From assembly GCA_001630475.1 (NCBI GenBank), contig KV419410.1, positions 457,961 to 521,960 of the forward strand: a DNA stretch of 64,000 bases, read 5' to 3'. This stretch comes from Sistotremastrum niveocremeum HHB9708. Taxonomy: Eukaryota; Basidiomycota; Agaricomycetes; Sistotremastrales; Sistotremastraceae. The notes beneath the pieces were generated by a model, which saw only the letters and a program-made list of their open reading frames with translations, was not told the DNA's origin and did not search any database. The translations under genes and the position numbers were made by a program. Shown here piece after piece: positions 47,801 to 60,426 of the stretch (position 1 is the first letter of the stretch; every line of letters starts with the position of its first letter).

Positions 47801-48329
47801 TTACTTCCGATCTGATGCCCATGCTTTTGTCCATTTCAACAGGCACAATGGCGGCCAAGAACAAGGCGTGTGCGGCCTGCCCCTCAGCCCTCTTGTACTT
47901 GTCTTCCCTGTATCCAGCTCGGCAGCGACGGCGGTCTTATATTCTGCGCGGCGTCCATTGCCTTCGAAACCTTCATTTGCTGTTGAATTCCGGACCATGT
48001 CATAGCGCAGCGAGTTCATATCGCTCAGTGTCCTTTCCAGCCTTCCCTGGACGATCTGCAGCAAGCTTCCAACGACACGTGGATTTTTTGCGGCCATTTG
48101 TGTCGAGACTCCTGTCACGATCATCATCTTGTTCGCATGATCAACATTGTTCAGCGAGTCATGCCCTGAGGAGTATAAGACTCCATGTGTTCGAGACATC
48201 GAGTCGATCGACCTTTCATCGTCATGGTCGCATAGTCTTCTTGTATGGAGATAAGTCTACAACACGTGAGTGAGTCTTGTTCCCTTAAACCTCAGAGTTG
48301 ACTGCGTTTGGCAACTCTTGCTCGTTCAT
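47801..48329 (-). CDS. Possible hypothetical protein upstream of the STK32-like kinase
   Basis: A 132-codon frame (47801-48199) reads MSRTHGVLYSSGHDSLNNV, MMIVTGVSTQMAAKNPRVVG, LLQIVQGRLERTLSDMNSL and RYDMVRNSTANEG. It can be extended upstream without a stop to about 48268, and, over an unusually short 34-nt putative intron, to ATG 48329 (MNEQELPNAVNSE). The end is less protein-like, and a strong donor (GTAAGC) lies at its tail. The segment could therefore be a separate small gene, a 5' exon of the kinase transcript, or only a chance frame. I do not recognise the family. The start at 48199 is an equally good choice. Confidence 0.25.
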
Positions 48330-50281
48330 CGTGTCTCTGGTGACAGCCCCATGGATATCTCCACCTTTTATACTGTCACTACCCTCCTTGGTCGCTCGTT
48401 CAGCCTTGTTATCTTAGCTTGGGTGTTCGAGGCCACGACACTGAGCCTTGATCTCGCCATACGTTCAGAGACCTCGGGTGCGATGGCGACACGTCGCTTT
48501 ATTTCTAATATATCCAGACAAGATAATATGCCATAAGGAACACGTATTCAAGCAATTTATGGATTGTACATTGCGCCTTCGTTCGTGCTATGAATCTACG
48601 CTATGACCTCTGCGCATTCGGGGATGTCCGGTCCACTAGTCTCCCTCGTTGATCCTAAAATACCCAGACGCTGAGTAATCCTCACGCTGCACTCCTTACG
48701 GCACTCGTCACGGGGCAATAAATCTTTATGTTCAACTTACTCCTGGACCACGCTGACTTGACATGGGCCTGATCTGAGCTCTGGCGAAAACCGGCTGCGC
48801 GCAAGGTCAACTATTGACAGGTCCCTCTTATAATTGGCGCGCCTGCATCGGCCGGATCAAATATTGCAAAGCAACGAGCAATTGGAGATGCAGTCCGAGA
48901 CTGTTCGAGTCCAAGCGAGGAACGTGACTGAAGTCGCACCTCACGTTTGTGACGACTCACTCCATAATGAAGCCATAATGCCGTCGACACGGACCCACAT
49001 GCGCAGGGCCCCGCCTTTGAAATAAGTTTATTCCCGGCGTCTTCTTTGGGTCGATCGACTTGTTGGTGATTGGATGGAATGTCCGGTCCGTGCGCTGCGT
49101 TTCCGGAAGATTGTAGGGAAGACTTTGGCTCTCGGAAGCAGTGTGTTAGCTCCACCACGTGGAGCGAGTGCTATGGACGTTGCGACGGACGCTGTGTACG
49201 AGTAGCAGGGGAGGAATATACTGGAACTTTTCTGGTGATATATTTGGCGGTTGGAGAGATGTCTCGAGTTGTACTAGCGTGAAACAAAGGTGACCCGCTC
49301 GGGAGCTCGCGCAGTGCCCTGACCCATATATGCCCTGCCCCTGAGAGCGTCATTAGTTGCACGTAAATGAATTGACCAGGCAACGCCCCCGGCATCCGAT
49401 GGTTGCGGGCGACCGGGTGCCCGAGAGGCTGGAAGAGGCAATTGGCTGCGGAAAATTGGAGCAAAGAAGGTGGATAGAGGCGAGAAATGGGCCAGAAAAG
49501 GCGAGCAAGATAGCCAGGTTGCCATAAGCGGAAGATGGTCGGGGAGTCGCTGGAGATGGATATGAGGTCGAGCCGAAAGCGACGCAAATCCAGAAAAGAA
49601 GCGGACACCGATCGTCGAGGATCGGGGGAGATCTCGGCAACTAAATCCGAGGCTGGAAAGGACGAGCGTGTGAATGAATATGTGACCCTGGATCACACGG
49701 CTCAATGATTGTTCAGGGTTAGGCCTTAGGGGTGAGATGGGTGCAGAGAGCAGTGGCAGACAGCCTGTGAATGCATGGCAGCATTCAGGCTGCTCAACGT
49801 GTGGATCGTGCGTGGACGTGCGAAAGAGACTGGGGCCCGGCCAACGCGACGCACTCTCGGGTCCGAAGGTTCCGGATAGCGGGCGAAGATGGCCCGGAAG
49901 AACGTCGGATCAATGCTGTTCTGCTCCACGGATGTCCTAGGAGCACGCATTTGCTCAGCAGAATGGCCACGACGGCGAGCAGTGAATTGGAGAGCACTCG
50001 CTCGCTGTCTCGGCTGCTGGATGGTGTCTCGGGCAAGCAGCGAATATATTTTTGGTGGGGAGCTGTCCGGTTCACACACTCATTGACCAGGAACTGAATA
50101 GCCCCACATCCGGAAATGGACCCCACGACGAAATTCTCCCGAGATGGCTCCCGTGACTGGGCGGAGATTGAAAGTTGATCTGGCCTTCGAGTCCCAGTTT
50201 TTGCGAGCTCTCTTTCCAGCCTCTACTCCGCTCTGGTGTCCTCGCTCTCTCCTCCTCCTCTCCCGCCCATCGCGCCCATCA
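48330..50281. other. Gene-poor, GC-rich stretch
   Basis: Almost 2 kb without a supportable gene. From about 49050 to 50140 several frames on both strands are open (up to 145 codons) and overlap each other, which is expected from GC-rich composition. None has a domain motif or splice-consistent extension. The last 200 nt likely hold the promoter and leader of the PPS1-like gene, including an upstream ATG at 50144 in frame. Confidence 0.45.
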
Positions 50282-52886
50282 ATGAGCGCGGGCCTCCAGT
50301 ATCCCCCAGGCTTCATTGACCATCTCCCCGTCATCGTCCCCCGCCCTGCTCCCAATTCGCCTGTTCGGGCTATCACAGCCTCCCAGTTCCTGTCTCTGCA
50401 CTCGAGACACACCCTCGCTGCAGACTCCAAAGACTCTCTGCTCTTTCCCTACCTCCACGGCCTCGAGGGCAGAAATCAGGCTCAGAATGCCTTCTTCACA
50501 TCGCCGGAGACCACCGTCGGTCCTACCAAGCCCGCAAGCCAGAAATGCGCAATTCCGGATTATAGAGGGCTGATGTGGGTAGCGGCAGATGATAGCGATG
50601 CAGACGATGACGATGAGATGTTGTGGGAAGACGACGAGTTCACTCGACAGCCGTCAGACACTACCTCTCTCGCATCCACTGACTCCTCCCTTTCCCTTGT
50701 TTCCAACCTTACTTGCACGCCGTCAATGTACTCGCGCACTTCAATAGCCGAGAATCCTTATCCCGTCCCAGCACCCCCATCTCCTCCAACATACATCTCT
50801 TGTTCTTTTAAATCGCATGAACTTCTTTCGCCAACCTCTCCAACCTTCCTACCTCTCAACGTTCCCGACGGTATCTCACTGCGCAATTTCGGCATACAGA
50901 CTGTACGTGTACATAGCATATGACCGTTTTTCACTCTGATTGACCCGCATATAGTCTGTCTATGCACGAATATCTGACATTGTTGTATACTCTCCCACTG
51001 GTCAAAGCACATCGCGTGCGGTCCTAGCATTAGCTGAGCGCTTCAAGATCGCCCACGAAACACTTGCCGCATCCCGACCAGACACGGCTCCCTCATACAA
51101 TGTATTTGTACTCATGGCACCTCCTTCCTCTCTCCCTCCGTACATCATTACTCATCCGCCACCCCTCGCTCTCGCCGAAAAGGCAGAGATGCACGCCCTG
51201 ACTCGTTCATCAGAGATCCTTCCAGGCATCTTCTTGGGAAATGCTGCAGACGTACCTTGCTGGAGCGACCAAGAGCCAATGACGAACGTATTCGACTCGT
51301 CGAACAACCCCGATGGCTACGATCTCTGTGTACAGTGTCATGACGGTGCCTCAATACCGTCGTCGCAGCATATACGAAGGGCCGAAGAGCATCTCCAAAC
51401 TTTGTCCGCTCTTTGGCAAACTGGTTTCACATCTGTACCACCATCGCGTCCACCTCCAAACGCTCAATCTATTCTCCACCTCCCCTTCCCGTCATCACCG
51501 TCATTACAAACCAACCCTATCCCCGCAATAACCACATTCCTTACTTTCATCCAATCCCTCATCCATGCCTCCCGCCGATCCAAAGTCCTCATCTATTCCC
51601 AAGACGGCTATACCGAATCATCCGTCCTCGCTCTTTCCCTGATTATGGCCGAGAAACGTTGTTCACTACCCGAAGCATATCTCGAACTCCAAAATCGGAG
51701 ACATAGATCATTTTTCGTATACGAATCAGACTTGGCCATTCTTCGACGTGTCGAGCAAAAGTACTGTACGCCACAATCTGTAGGGAGATCGAGAGAACGT
51801 GGGGATCGTGATCGTTGGCCGTGGTCGAATTTTGGACGGAACAACAATAACGCTTCGCCTGTCCCTGCTGGTGACGCTCCTTCTTCACCACCTTCATCAA
51901 AAGTCGGCCGCTCGTCGAGAAATCATTCTTCGTCGTTACCTGTTTTACCGCATGGAGCGGACCATTATAGTTGGATGAATAATCCACGGTTCGATGGAAG
52001 TCTTCCCAGTCGTGTTCTGCCGTTCTTATACTTGGGAAACTTGTACGTCTTCTGGAGAAAGTTGAAATGGTTTGGTTCTGACGCATATATGCCTCTTTTA
52101 GAAATCATGCTTGTAACGCATACATGCTCCATGCTTTGGGAATCACTCATGTGGTCTCTGTTGGTTCGTAGCATTTTTTCCAAATCATTCGTTCAATTTT
52201 TTGAATTATTTCAGGTGAATCTGCTTTAATACCGGACGAACCAAGTTCGCCAGCGCCGTCTGGAAAACCACACGGGGCAGGAACATTATGGCTAGAAGAA
52301 CGAGAGGGCCGAATCAAAGTCCTCGATGTCCAGGTCCGTAAAAATAGCATATATATGCGTCTTCATTTCCTCATTCTCTTACAGAACGTGAGCGATGACG
52401 GAATTGACAGTCTAAGACTGCAATTACGCTCGATCTGCGAATGGATTGACCGAGCACGAGTGGATGGAGGGAAAGTCCTCGTTCATTGCCGTGTTGGCGT
52501 ATCGAGAAGTGCTACCGTCACCGTAAGATTATTTCAGAGCTCTCAAGAGACAGTTTTCTAATGGCATTTAGATCGCATACCTTATGAAATTCCTCCAGCT
52601 CCCACTGCTTCATGCATATCTGGTAGTCAGAGCGCGCCGCCTTAGCGTTCTCATTCAACCAAATTTAAGGCTCTTGTACAACCTCCTCGGATGGGAAGTC
52701 GAGCTTGCGCGCGAAAGACTGCAAACGCAGTCAAGAAGATCAGAATCACCCGAACCTTCATCTTCGCGTATGGAAATCGACTCAGACCCAGAAACCGACA
52801 GTCTTTCCCTTTCACTGCATCAGGCATTAACATGGCCTTACCTCGCTCGCGAAATCCACAACCTTAACGCGAAGTACATGCCTTGA
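50282..52886 (+). CDS. PPS1: Dual-specificity protein phosphatase of the PPS1 type
   Basis: Cytosolic dual-specificity phosphatase of about 750 residues related to yeast Pps1, linked to cell-cycle and nutrient signalling. The C-terminal catalytic domain reads ILPFLYLGNLNHACNAY or similar across introns, then LRSICEWIDRARVDGG, VLVHCRVGVSRSATV (Cys and Arg of the CX5R loop) and YLMKFLQL, with RARRLSVLIQPNLRLLYNL after it. Upstream is a second, related domain (EILPGIFLGNAADV to LIYSQDGYTESSVLALSLIM) in which the catalytic Cys is absent; it should be a pseudo-phosphatase unit. The N-terminal 200 residues include FLSLHSRHTLAADSKDSL and acidic and Ser-rich tracts. The start 50282 (MSAGLQYPPGF) is preferred; ATG 50144 adds an Arg/Leu-rich stretch that looks untranslated. 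Four or five introns. Confidence 0.85.
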
Positions 52887-53354
52887 TGCGCTTCAACTTA
52901 GAGTTTTCTGTTCCTTCTGCCCTGTCATAGCATTCATTATTGCATCCTGTTAAGTTGTACGGGACATCATTCACTCATTAACAGTTATTCTTTTCGTCAC
53001 ACATTTTCGATCCCTCCTTCAGTTACTTGTTACTTCATCGCTTCCGTCTGTTGTTGTTTTCTCGCTGCATCTTTCAATGTTTGACACGCCAGTACTCGCA
53101 ATTATTATTGTTCTTGTGCATTCCTAATGATACAGAAATTCCATAATGTTCTACTACAAATATCGGTGTTTCTCTAAGCTCGGCGTAACGATGCGGAACT
53201 CCGCCCTACCGCCATAACTCAGTTGATATTAGCGCGATCAATAAACTGAGCGTGTATTCTTATCATGTATTCTGGGGAAGATACGTGGCATGGCATGAAC
53301 ATTGGATGCGGCCCCCGCGGGGTACGGTGAGTGATATGGAAAGACAGGGCCGTA
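52887..53354. other. Convergent 3' flanks of the PPS1-type phosphatase and the ABC transporter
   Basis: AT-rich spacer of 468 nt between convergent genes. No coding or RNA signal is seen. Confidence 0.4.
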
Positions 53355-56300
53355 TTACCGCTGTTCTTTCACGTAGTATTGGAGGCAAAGGAAGCTGAGG
53401 AGCAAAAACGCCGCGAACATAATTCCCAACGTGGCGATGTCTGGCCACCAAAATGCCTGTCACGGATGTATTAGCGATTCATTCTCGGACCGATGACGGT
53501 TCATTTTTCTTACCAGAGCTCTTAATCCGAAAGTTTGCAAAATGAGGGCGGCGGGGACATCCAATTCAACCCCATACTGATGGCGCAATCAGTTCGCGGG
53601 AGACGCGAGAATGCCAAGAGAAATGGGGTGCACCTTTATTTCCTTCAATTGAAGGTACCGTAGCTCATTCACTGTTAAGGCTTCGAAAGCCGCATGAGAG
53701 AATGATATTGTAGTTAGCCAGCGCAGAGCTGGTGCCATTGAGTCGCGATTGATCAAAAGACCAGTGAATAGCAGGCTAGATCACACGACATTTTCATTAA
53801 CTGAATGAAAGGAAGAAATCGGAACGACGACTTACTTGTATAACATAACTAACGTGCCGACCAGGCTCGCCACGCTAGTGTTCGATATCGCCACAGAAAG
53901 CAGGAGAATGAGGGTGGCTGTCGTGAGATTGAACAGGACTAAAGTTAACATGAACTTCCAGAACTCGGCAACCCGGGGAACAAGTCCGAGTAATCCATAG
54001 ATGAGGCCACCATAGACTAGAGACGGGACAATCCTCAAGGGCACGAGGTCAAACAGAACCTTTGAAGCGAAGTATGTGAAGGTGGAATAGTAGCCATTCG
54101 ATCTGACCAACATCAGTAAAACAGCCGTTCAGTTGTTTGAGCATGCCCACCTCTCACGAATAAAGAGCACTCGTTCATTAGCGAAAAGGCTCAGGCTTGA
54201 GAGGCAGGAAAAGCCGAACAGTGCCAATGTGAAGAAGAATATTCCTAGAGACACCGGTTTAGAACAAACACGAAGCAGACCTTGACCATTGGAGCAGCTT
54301 ACCCAGCCTATTTTGGAAACCAGCGATATCGTTCCTACACGTGGACAACGATTTTGAGTCGTGCGAATGACGAGGCAATTTGGATTACGTACGACACGTT
54401 ACGCACAAGAACGCCGCAAATGACTCGAAACGGATGTATGTTAGGCCGGGAGCTCGGCTCGGATAAGCGAAAAGATAGACTCACCGGCAACAAGGATTGC
54501 CGCAGAATAGTGAGCCAACAGAAGAGCGGGATCGCGGTACATGTTCTTAAACGCACGGCCACTCAGGATTCTGAATTGAGTCAAGTAGCCCGCTCGAAGA
54601 TGCCCTCGCAGACTGCTCTCGACAGTCACATCTCTCAGTTCACCCGTGGAGGTTCGGTTACTTTGCAGGTTCAAAATTTCTTCCTGAATCGTAGCTGCTA
54701 CCGGACTGTCGGCATATGACCGCACAAGGCTCGTCAGCTGAGGTGACAACGGAGGGTCACCCTTCTGTGAGCTCGTGGCGATTGACTGCACAAAGTGGAC
54801 GGTCTTCCGCTTGATCAGGTCGAAAGTCGACTTCGGTTCCGGTGCCGCCAGTGAGCCGGGTCTCGTGGTCTGCTCAGCATCATCGACAGTAGACTGCGCA
54901 CCACTCGATGAGGCACCAGGTGTCTGCTGAGATGCCGGTTGGTTGTTATTGAAGCCGCGTTCCTCGTCCACTTCTAACGGCCCCTCTGCCGAAGGTCGAA
55001 CAGGTGACGGTGCCTGAACCTGTTCTGGCTCCGAGCCCATAGTGAGATCGACTGAAAGCGAGTCAGATAGGAACAAACATCAGATGATCATCACGCTCAC
55101 TGAGGAAGTCGGCAATGTTGAATCCTGGTGGACAGGGTTGTCCGATGCTTGCGAAGTAATCTTGGCATTCATGAGCGCTGCCGGAATACACCAATTTTCC
55201 TCGAGCCAACACCACGAGACGATCGAAAAGAGAGACGATGTTGCTTCTTGGCTGATGGATGGTGAAGACTACAGTCCGATTATAGTCCTTGGCCAATGAT
55301 ACGAGACATTCAATGACGTTGAGAGCGTTGAAAGCGTCCAAGCCTAGATATAATATTAACGCGAGCTGTGTTGTTCAGCCAGGAATGCCCCACCACTTGT
55401 CGGTTCATCCAGGAATAAGATGGACGGAGAAGTCACCAGCTCACACGCTATTGATACTCGGCGCTTTTCGCCACCAGATATTGATCGACGACCTAGATTG
55501 CAAAATGGTAAGTATAAATCATAATATTTAAAGGGTCATTGGGACGCACTCGAATCGCCAATGCGCGAGTCTTTCACATTCAAGAGGCCAAGCTCATGCA
55601 GCGTCTCCAGTGTCCGGAACTTCTTCGCTTCCTCGCTCATCTCACGTGGAAGGCGCAGCAGAGCGGAATACAGGACAGTTTCATAGACGGTCAGCGTACT
55701 CATGAGAGTATCCTCCTGATCTACAAACCCAATGACCTTTTTGAAATCGGAATCCGCGACCTGACGTCCATTCACAAGCGTTACACCATTTACGATTCCG
55801 CGCTTGTTCTTCCGAGCCAGGATATCGAGGAAAGTTGACTTGCCCGCTCCAGAAGCGCCCATGATTGCCATGACTTGTCCTGCTTTGACGGATCCAGAGA
55901 TAGAGTCCAGTATCTGACGACCGGCTAGGTCATAAGACAAATTGGAAAAGTGAAGGGACGCGGGAACATGGTCAGTCATGAGTTTCGCAGCTTCAGCTTC
56001 GGGTAGGCGAATTTCGCCAAAGCCTTCAGACTTAGTGCGGCCGACATACCACAAGACTAGACGTTGGTCAGGAGGGAGTCATATATTAGTGAAAGAGTCG
56101 TACTAATGATGACAAGAAGGAATATAACTCCGGCGGCGGCGGCACTCAGGGCCACCAGAATGGTGTTGTCAGGTTTGGGAGGACGCTGAGTACTGTCAAG
56201 ACGACTTCTTGGAGAAGGCAGTAAGTTCGTACCTTATAACCCGGTACCATGCTAGAAGCCAGACATTCGCCTCCTTTGCACTCTAAAGTGATGTATGGAT

Positions 56301-57555
56301 CGCCAAAAACTTCGGTAATCAACGCGTTCATCGCATCTTCTTCAAAAGTGCACCCTTTGCCAGTCTTGCACCCAAACTTAGCCGGTCCTTTGATCTCCTG
56401 AGTCAAGAAGTCTCCAATATCTGAAGCGCCGGTGAATGATGGCACCACCTTGATAGAATCAACAACCATTACCTACGAAACCGCCTTCCCCGCACAATTT
56501 TCGGCCGGGTACACAAGCGCACTGAAGTTTCTCACACTCGTAGAAGACAGAGTCACTGTCATGGTCGTGTAGAACCCTGGTGGAACATTGGTCAAGACCG
56601 CAGTAGAAAGATTCGACTTGTTCTATCCAAAACTGGAATGCACAAGTGGCAGAGCCCTTGTCACAACTAAATGTGACTTGTGGGGCCAGTCCATCTAACT
56701 GACTGATGATTTTGGGATCTAAATGAAAATCAGACGTGCAAGACACGCAGGATATGAACAGATTCACTGGTAACGTCGCAGAACTGATGATTTGCTCGGA
56801 CAGTCTCGCCACCCTTGTAACAAGTCATGTTGACCGTTTCTCTAGGGTCCGTAGCAGGCATGTCCAGCACCGGGAATCCATCACATGCGTTATCCGATAG
56901 ACAGACTGCGGGGAGTGTTTGAGATGAGACCCTACCGCGGTATGATGTTGGTGACGTACCGTTGCAGTTGATGCCACCCCAACCTTCCTCACATTCGCAC
57001 TTGTCGCCTTCAGGTCGAGGCAATCTCTGTTCGCCATCCTTCAAAGACCCGCATTCTGAAATGGAATGACATGAGGGAAATTACTACGTAAATGTGCGAG
57101 GACTTACGAGGGGTGAGGCAATCTTGGCCCGCCCAACCAGGCCTACATTTGCACTGACCGTCATATTCGCTACATTCACTGAACTGAGAATCATGTGAGA
57201 GCACAGTCAACGAGGAAATGGCTGGATTACTTGGCCGCAGTTGAAGCTAGGCAAAAGGCAGTTGAAGCACGGGGGACATTCGCCTCCTCGTGGAGGTCGG
57301 ACTAAGGGAGCAACCTATCATGAGGTGTCTGCGATGTTAACGTATATATATGATGGCCTACATAGTGATGAGCTCGTCAGGGACTGGGGAACGAGTTAGC
57401 CAGCGTAAATGCGCGTCTGTTCGGGAACTTACTGATTGAGGGCCGTCGAACGATACCAAAGGGCTTGAGGAATTAGCATTTTGGCGTGACCTAGCTGCCC
57501 ATACCGACGACGACGAGGCTAACAACACCAGTCCAATAAAATGAGCAAAGAGCAT
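53355..57555 (-). CDS. ADP1: ABCG half-transporter with EGF-like lumenal domain (ADP1-like)
   Basis: ABC transporter of about 1050 residues, homologous to yeast Adp1. The start [20 protein letters not shown] is a signal peptide. A Cys-rich lumenal region follows with EGF-like repeats ([35 protein letters not shown]), then [16 protein letters not shown] and a membrane helix ([19 protein letters not shown]). The nucleotide-binding domain is complete: [18 protein letters not shown] (Walker A), VIGFVDQED (Q loop), [13 protein letters not shown] (signature), [13 protein letters not shown] (Walker B) and TIHQPRSNI (switch His). After a disordered linker ([12 protein letters not shown]) comes the ABCG membrane domain: [56 protein letters not shown] and the end QYYVKEQR. 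Many introns. The substrate is unknown; location probably ER or endomembrane. Divergent from ALG12. Confidence 0.9.
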
Positions 57556-57628
57556 CCTGCGTCGTCACTGCGAAGCGAGAGCGGGAACCGGAGATCGAAC
57601 CTTGCCTGACCCGCGACTCAGAGCAATC
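57556..57628. promoter_or_regulatory. Short divergent promoter between ADP1-like and ALG12 genes
   Basis: The start codons are only 73 nt apart on opposite strands, so both genes must share control sequence and very short leaders. No element is identified by eye. Confidence 0.5.
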
Positions 57629-59653
57629 ATGGAACAGGACGTTCTCATCGTTCTCACCTTCTGGGCTCACGTAATCGCTGCGCCATATACAAAAGTTGAA
57701 GAGAGCTTTAATCTTCACGCTATTCACGACATTATATTCTATGGCGTCTCCCCTGAAGCTTTACAACACGTGTGTCTTCCGCTCAATGCAATTGGTGCTC
57801 TCTAAGACGATCTGACAGTACGACCACGTCGAATTTCCTGGCGCCGTCCCTCGGTCATTTATAGGCAGCTTGCTGCTAGCTTATATCACAAAACCGCTTG
57901 TTTATACACTGGGCAGCCTGGACCTCCTTACTTCCAAATTTGATGTTCAAATACTTCGTTCGTGCGCTTTAAATGAGTACCCCGTGTAACCGTCTAACAC
58001 GGTCATTCTAGTGCGTTTGGTGCTCGCGACTGTGAATGCCATAGGGATATCGCTCTTGCGTCGTGCCACCCGTCGCCGATTCAGCGATCTCGAGGGTGCT
58101 CTTTTTACACTCCTCACCATGTCTCAATATCACCTCCCTTTTTGGATCGGACGCACATTACCCAACATGTTCGCTATATTCCCTGGTGAGCTCTTAGATT
58201 TCCTTGTCTTGGACACCACTGATGCTGCCACAGTCAACGTGGCATTTTTCCTCCTTTTCGACAGGACCCTAGGACGCAAGGGTTCGCGTAACAGTCTTGT
58301 GGCAGCTATCGGTTTACTTGTTTTTGCAAGTGTTGTACTTCGCGCCGAACTCGCCATGCTGCTTGGTCCACTTGCTTTCCAACTTCTTGCAACCGGCAAG
58401 GTCGCATGCCTCAGACTCCTTCTCATTGGTTTCACGTTCAGTGTCATCTGCGTAGGTGAGAATACGATATGGCGAGATATACTGGTGACTTATGCGCTAT
58501 TAGGCGCGACCGTTCTCGTAGATTCCTACTTTTGGAACACGTGGCCCATTTGGCCGGAATTGCAAAGCGTCCTTTTCAATGTAGTTGAAGGCAAGAGCGT
58601 GGACTGGGGTGTATGTGCAACAATTCAATTCCAGACTGCCTCCTTTGACTTCGCTTTAGGTATCGCCTTTCCACAGTTATTTGTCCAGCCATCTGCCGAA
58701 AATGCTCATGGGTTCCTTACCCTTGGCCGTGTTTGCCTGGCTTGCCGATTATCGTGTCCGACAATTACTCCTGTCTTCACTCCTATTTATTGGGCTTATT
58801 TCCTTTATCGGCCACAAGGAGTGGCGATTTATTATCTACACTGTACCACTCTTTAATATCGCTGCGGCTCGGGGTGCTAGTCTGCTGTAAGGATTCAATA
58901 TACGCTTCGTTTCGACAATGCTAACACTTTATGGCAGGATGACTTCGCCCCGTTCTTGGCCCGTAAAATTTGTATTCCGAGCGGGCGTTGTTGGCCTTGT
59001 ACTGCTCAATGCAGTTGCTACTATAGCATTCACCGTCGCTTCTCGTGCCAATTATGCGGGAGGGGAAGCACTATCCTATGTTAATAAAATACTGGATTCG
59101 GAATCTAACGGTAAATGCCCGTTATTTTCGTTGTATTTTCATACTGACGCGTTGTTTCAAAGTCCATATCCACATCGATAATCTGGCCGCGCAAACCGGG
59201 GCGTCCCTGTTCTTGCATATCAATGCGCCTCCTTCTCTCTCTCCTTTCCTCCCATCTCCAGCCTCTCCCTGGATTTACGACAAGACCGAAAATGCCACCA
59301 ATTTCTCTTCATTTACGCACATCCTCCACGAAGACAAATATACTCCAGCATGGACCACGTCTACACTAGACTTCATTAATCGAACAGAGCTGATGTTGAG
59401 CCCAAATCCATTACTCGTTCAAGATATGAATCATCACTTGGAGATATTGCAAGGCGAAGGAGAAATATGGAACGTTGTCGCTGCGGTGAAGGGTCTTTCA
59501 GGCTGGAAGAGGAGCGTCAGTCACTATACTCTTCCTGTTCCCGTCTTGGATGTGCGGCTTTGGATTTTGGAGAAGTTGAATAGGGAGGCGGCTGCAAGCC
59601 TTTTGACAGATCAAGCAGAGCAGGATCAGGACGTCGACCTTGGGGGGCTGTAG
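57629..59653 (+). CDS. ALG12: Dol-P-Man:Man7GlcNAc2-PP-dolichol alpha-1,6-mannosyltransferase (ALG12)
   Basis: GT22-family, multi-membrane ER enzyme that adds the eighth mannose (alpha-1,6) to the lipid-linked oligosaccharide for N-glycosylation. It is about 560 residues. Family features: VIAAPYTKVEESFNLHA (GT22 N-terminal loop motif), YDHVEFPGAVPRSFIG, TMSQYHLPFWIGRTLPNMF, a hydrophobic core, SVLFNVVEGKSVDWGV then SPFHSYLSSHLPKM after an intron at about 58610-58658, the C-terminal signature IGHKEWRFIIYTVPLFNIA, then FLHINAPPSLSPFLPS in the lumenal tail. About seven introns; the frame is open throughout. The start at 57629 (MEQDVLIVLTFW) is the first ATG after the divergent promoter. Housekeeping function, well supported. 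Confidence 0.9.
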
Positions 59654-60426
59654 AAAGTCAACTCTAAGTTATTATTTGCCATCTATATTTATGAAAACCA
59701 TGATGGTTCTGAGTAGTACGGGATGTCAATTATCCAGAGCAACATGAAACTGCTGGTGAAACTGTAAACATGGGCCGGATATTTCTCGATTGCGGCAGTG
59801 ATTGATTCAGATGCCGTTATTGCCGAGGCACTCTCGTCTTGCTCTCCATGTCCACTGTAGCGTTTCACGCAGATTGCATCCAAATACCCCAGGCCTGCCG
59901 CACCCATTCAGACGAGAGATAAGAACTGCCTCCAAATTTTCTGGCAATCCCCATCAACCAGGCATACTAAGTGAACCAGCTATCGATATCGATGGTCTTG
60001 CAATTGTATCAGTGTTGAAGCCTTCCTCAGCGCAGCTTGATCCGTATCTCGCTCGTTTGGAACCGCCACACTGTCCCGAATGTTCAAATGTCATGAACTT
60101 GTGTTGTGCCAGTGAACAAGACGTCCTATATGGCAATTGAGAACAAGGATGCATGCCCCGTACTATCGGCGATTTCCTGACTTCTTCCGTGATCATCATT
60201 GACTCTCGATGAAACTCATAGAACTGCCTGGACTCTTATGTACATCCACAAAACTCCGAGTTTCCAACTTTATATGTCAACTGATCTTTCGACGGCTCCG
60301 ATCCTTTGTCCAATAACCAATGGCGCATAAAACATCACTGGCAGGCTGCTGGTCTTGCCTTGTTCATGAGCCACTCAAAAGGTCACCATATTCCAACGAT
60401 GTGCCCTCGTACTTCGCTCTCATCCC
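59654..60426. other. Intergenic between ALG12 and the DHA1 transporter
   Basis: These 773 nt hold a pair of unrecognised overlapping frames: minus 59689-59907 (ends FTSSFMLLWIIDIPYYSEP) and plus 59802-60140 (contains HCPECSNVMNLCC). Neither shows family similarity or a usable splice pattern. The rest should be the transporter promoter. Confidence 0.4.

Noticed and set aside
48811-50126. Several overlapping open frames of 100-145 codons on both strands
   Set aside because: The region is GC-rich and poor in stop codons in all frames; no frame shows a domain, signal peptide or consistent splice pattern.
59689-60140. Small frames between ALG12 and the DHA1 transporter (minus 72 aa, plus 112 aa)
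   Set aside because: They overlap each other, have no recognisable motif, and no splice model extends them.
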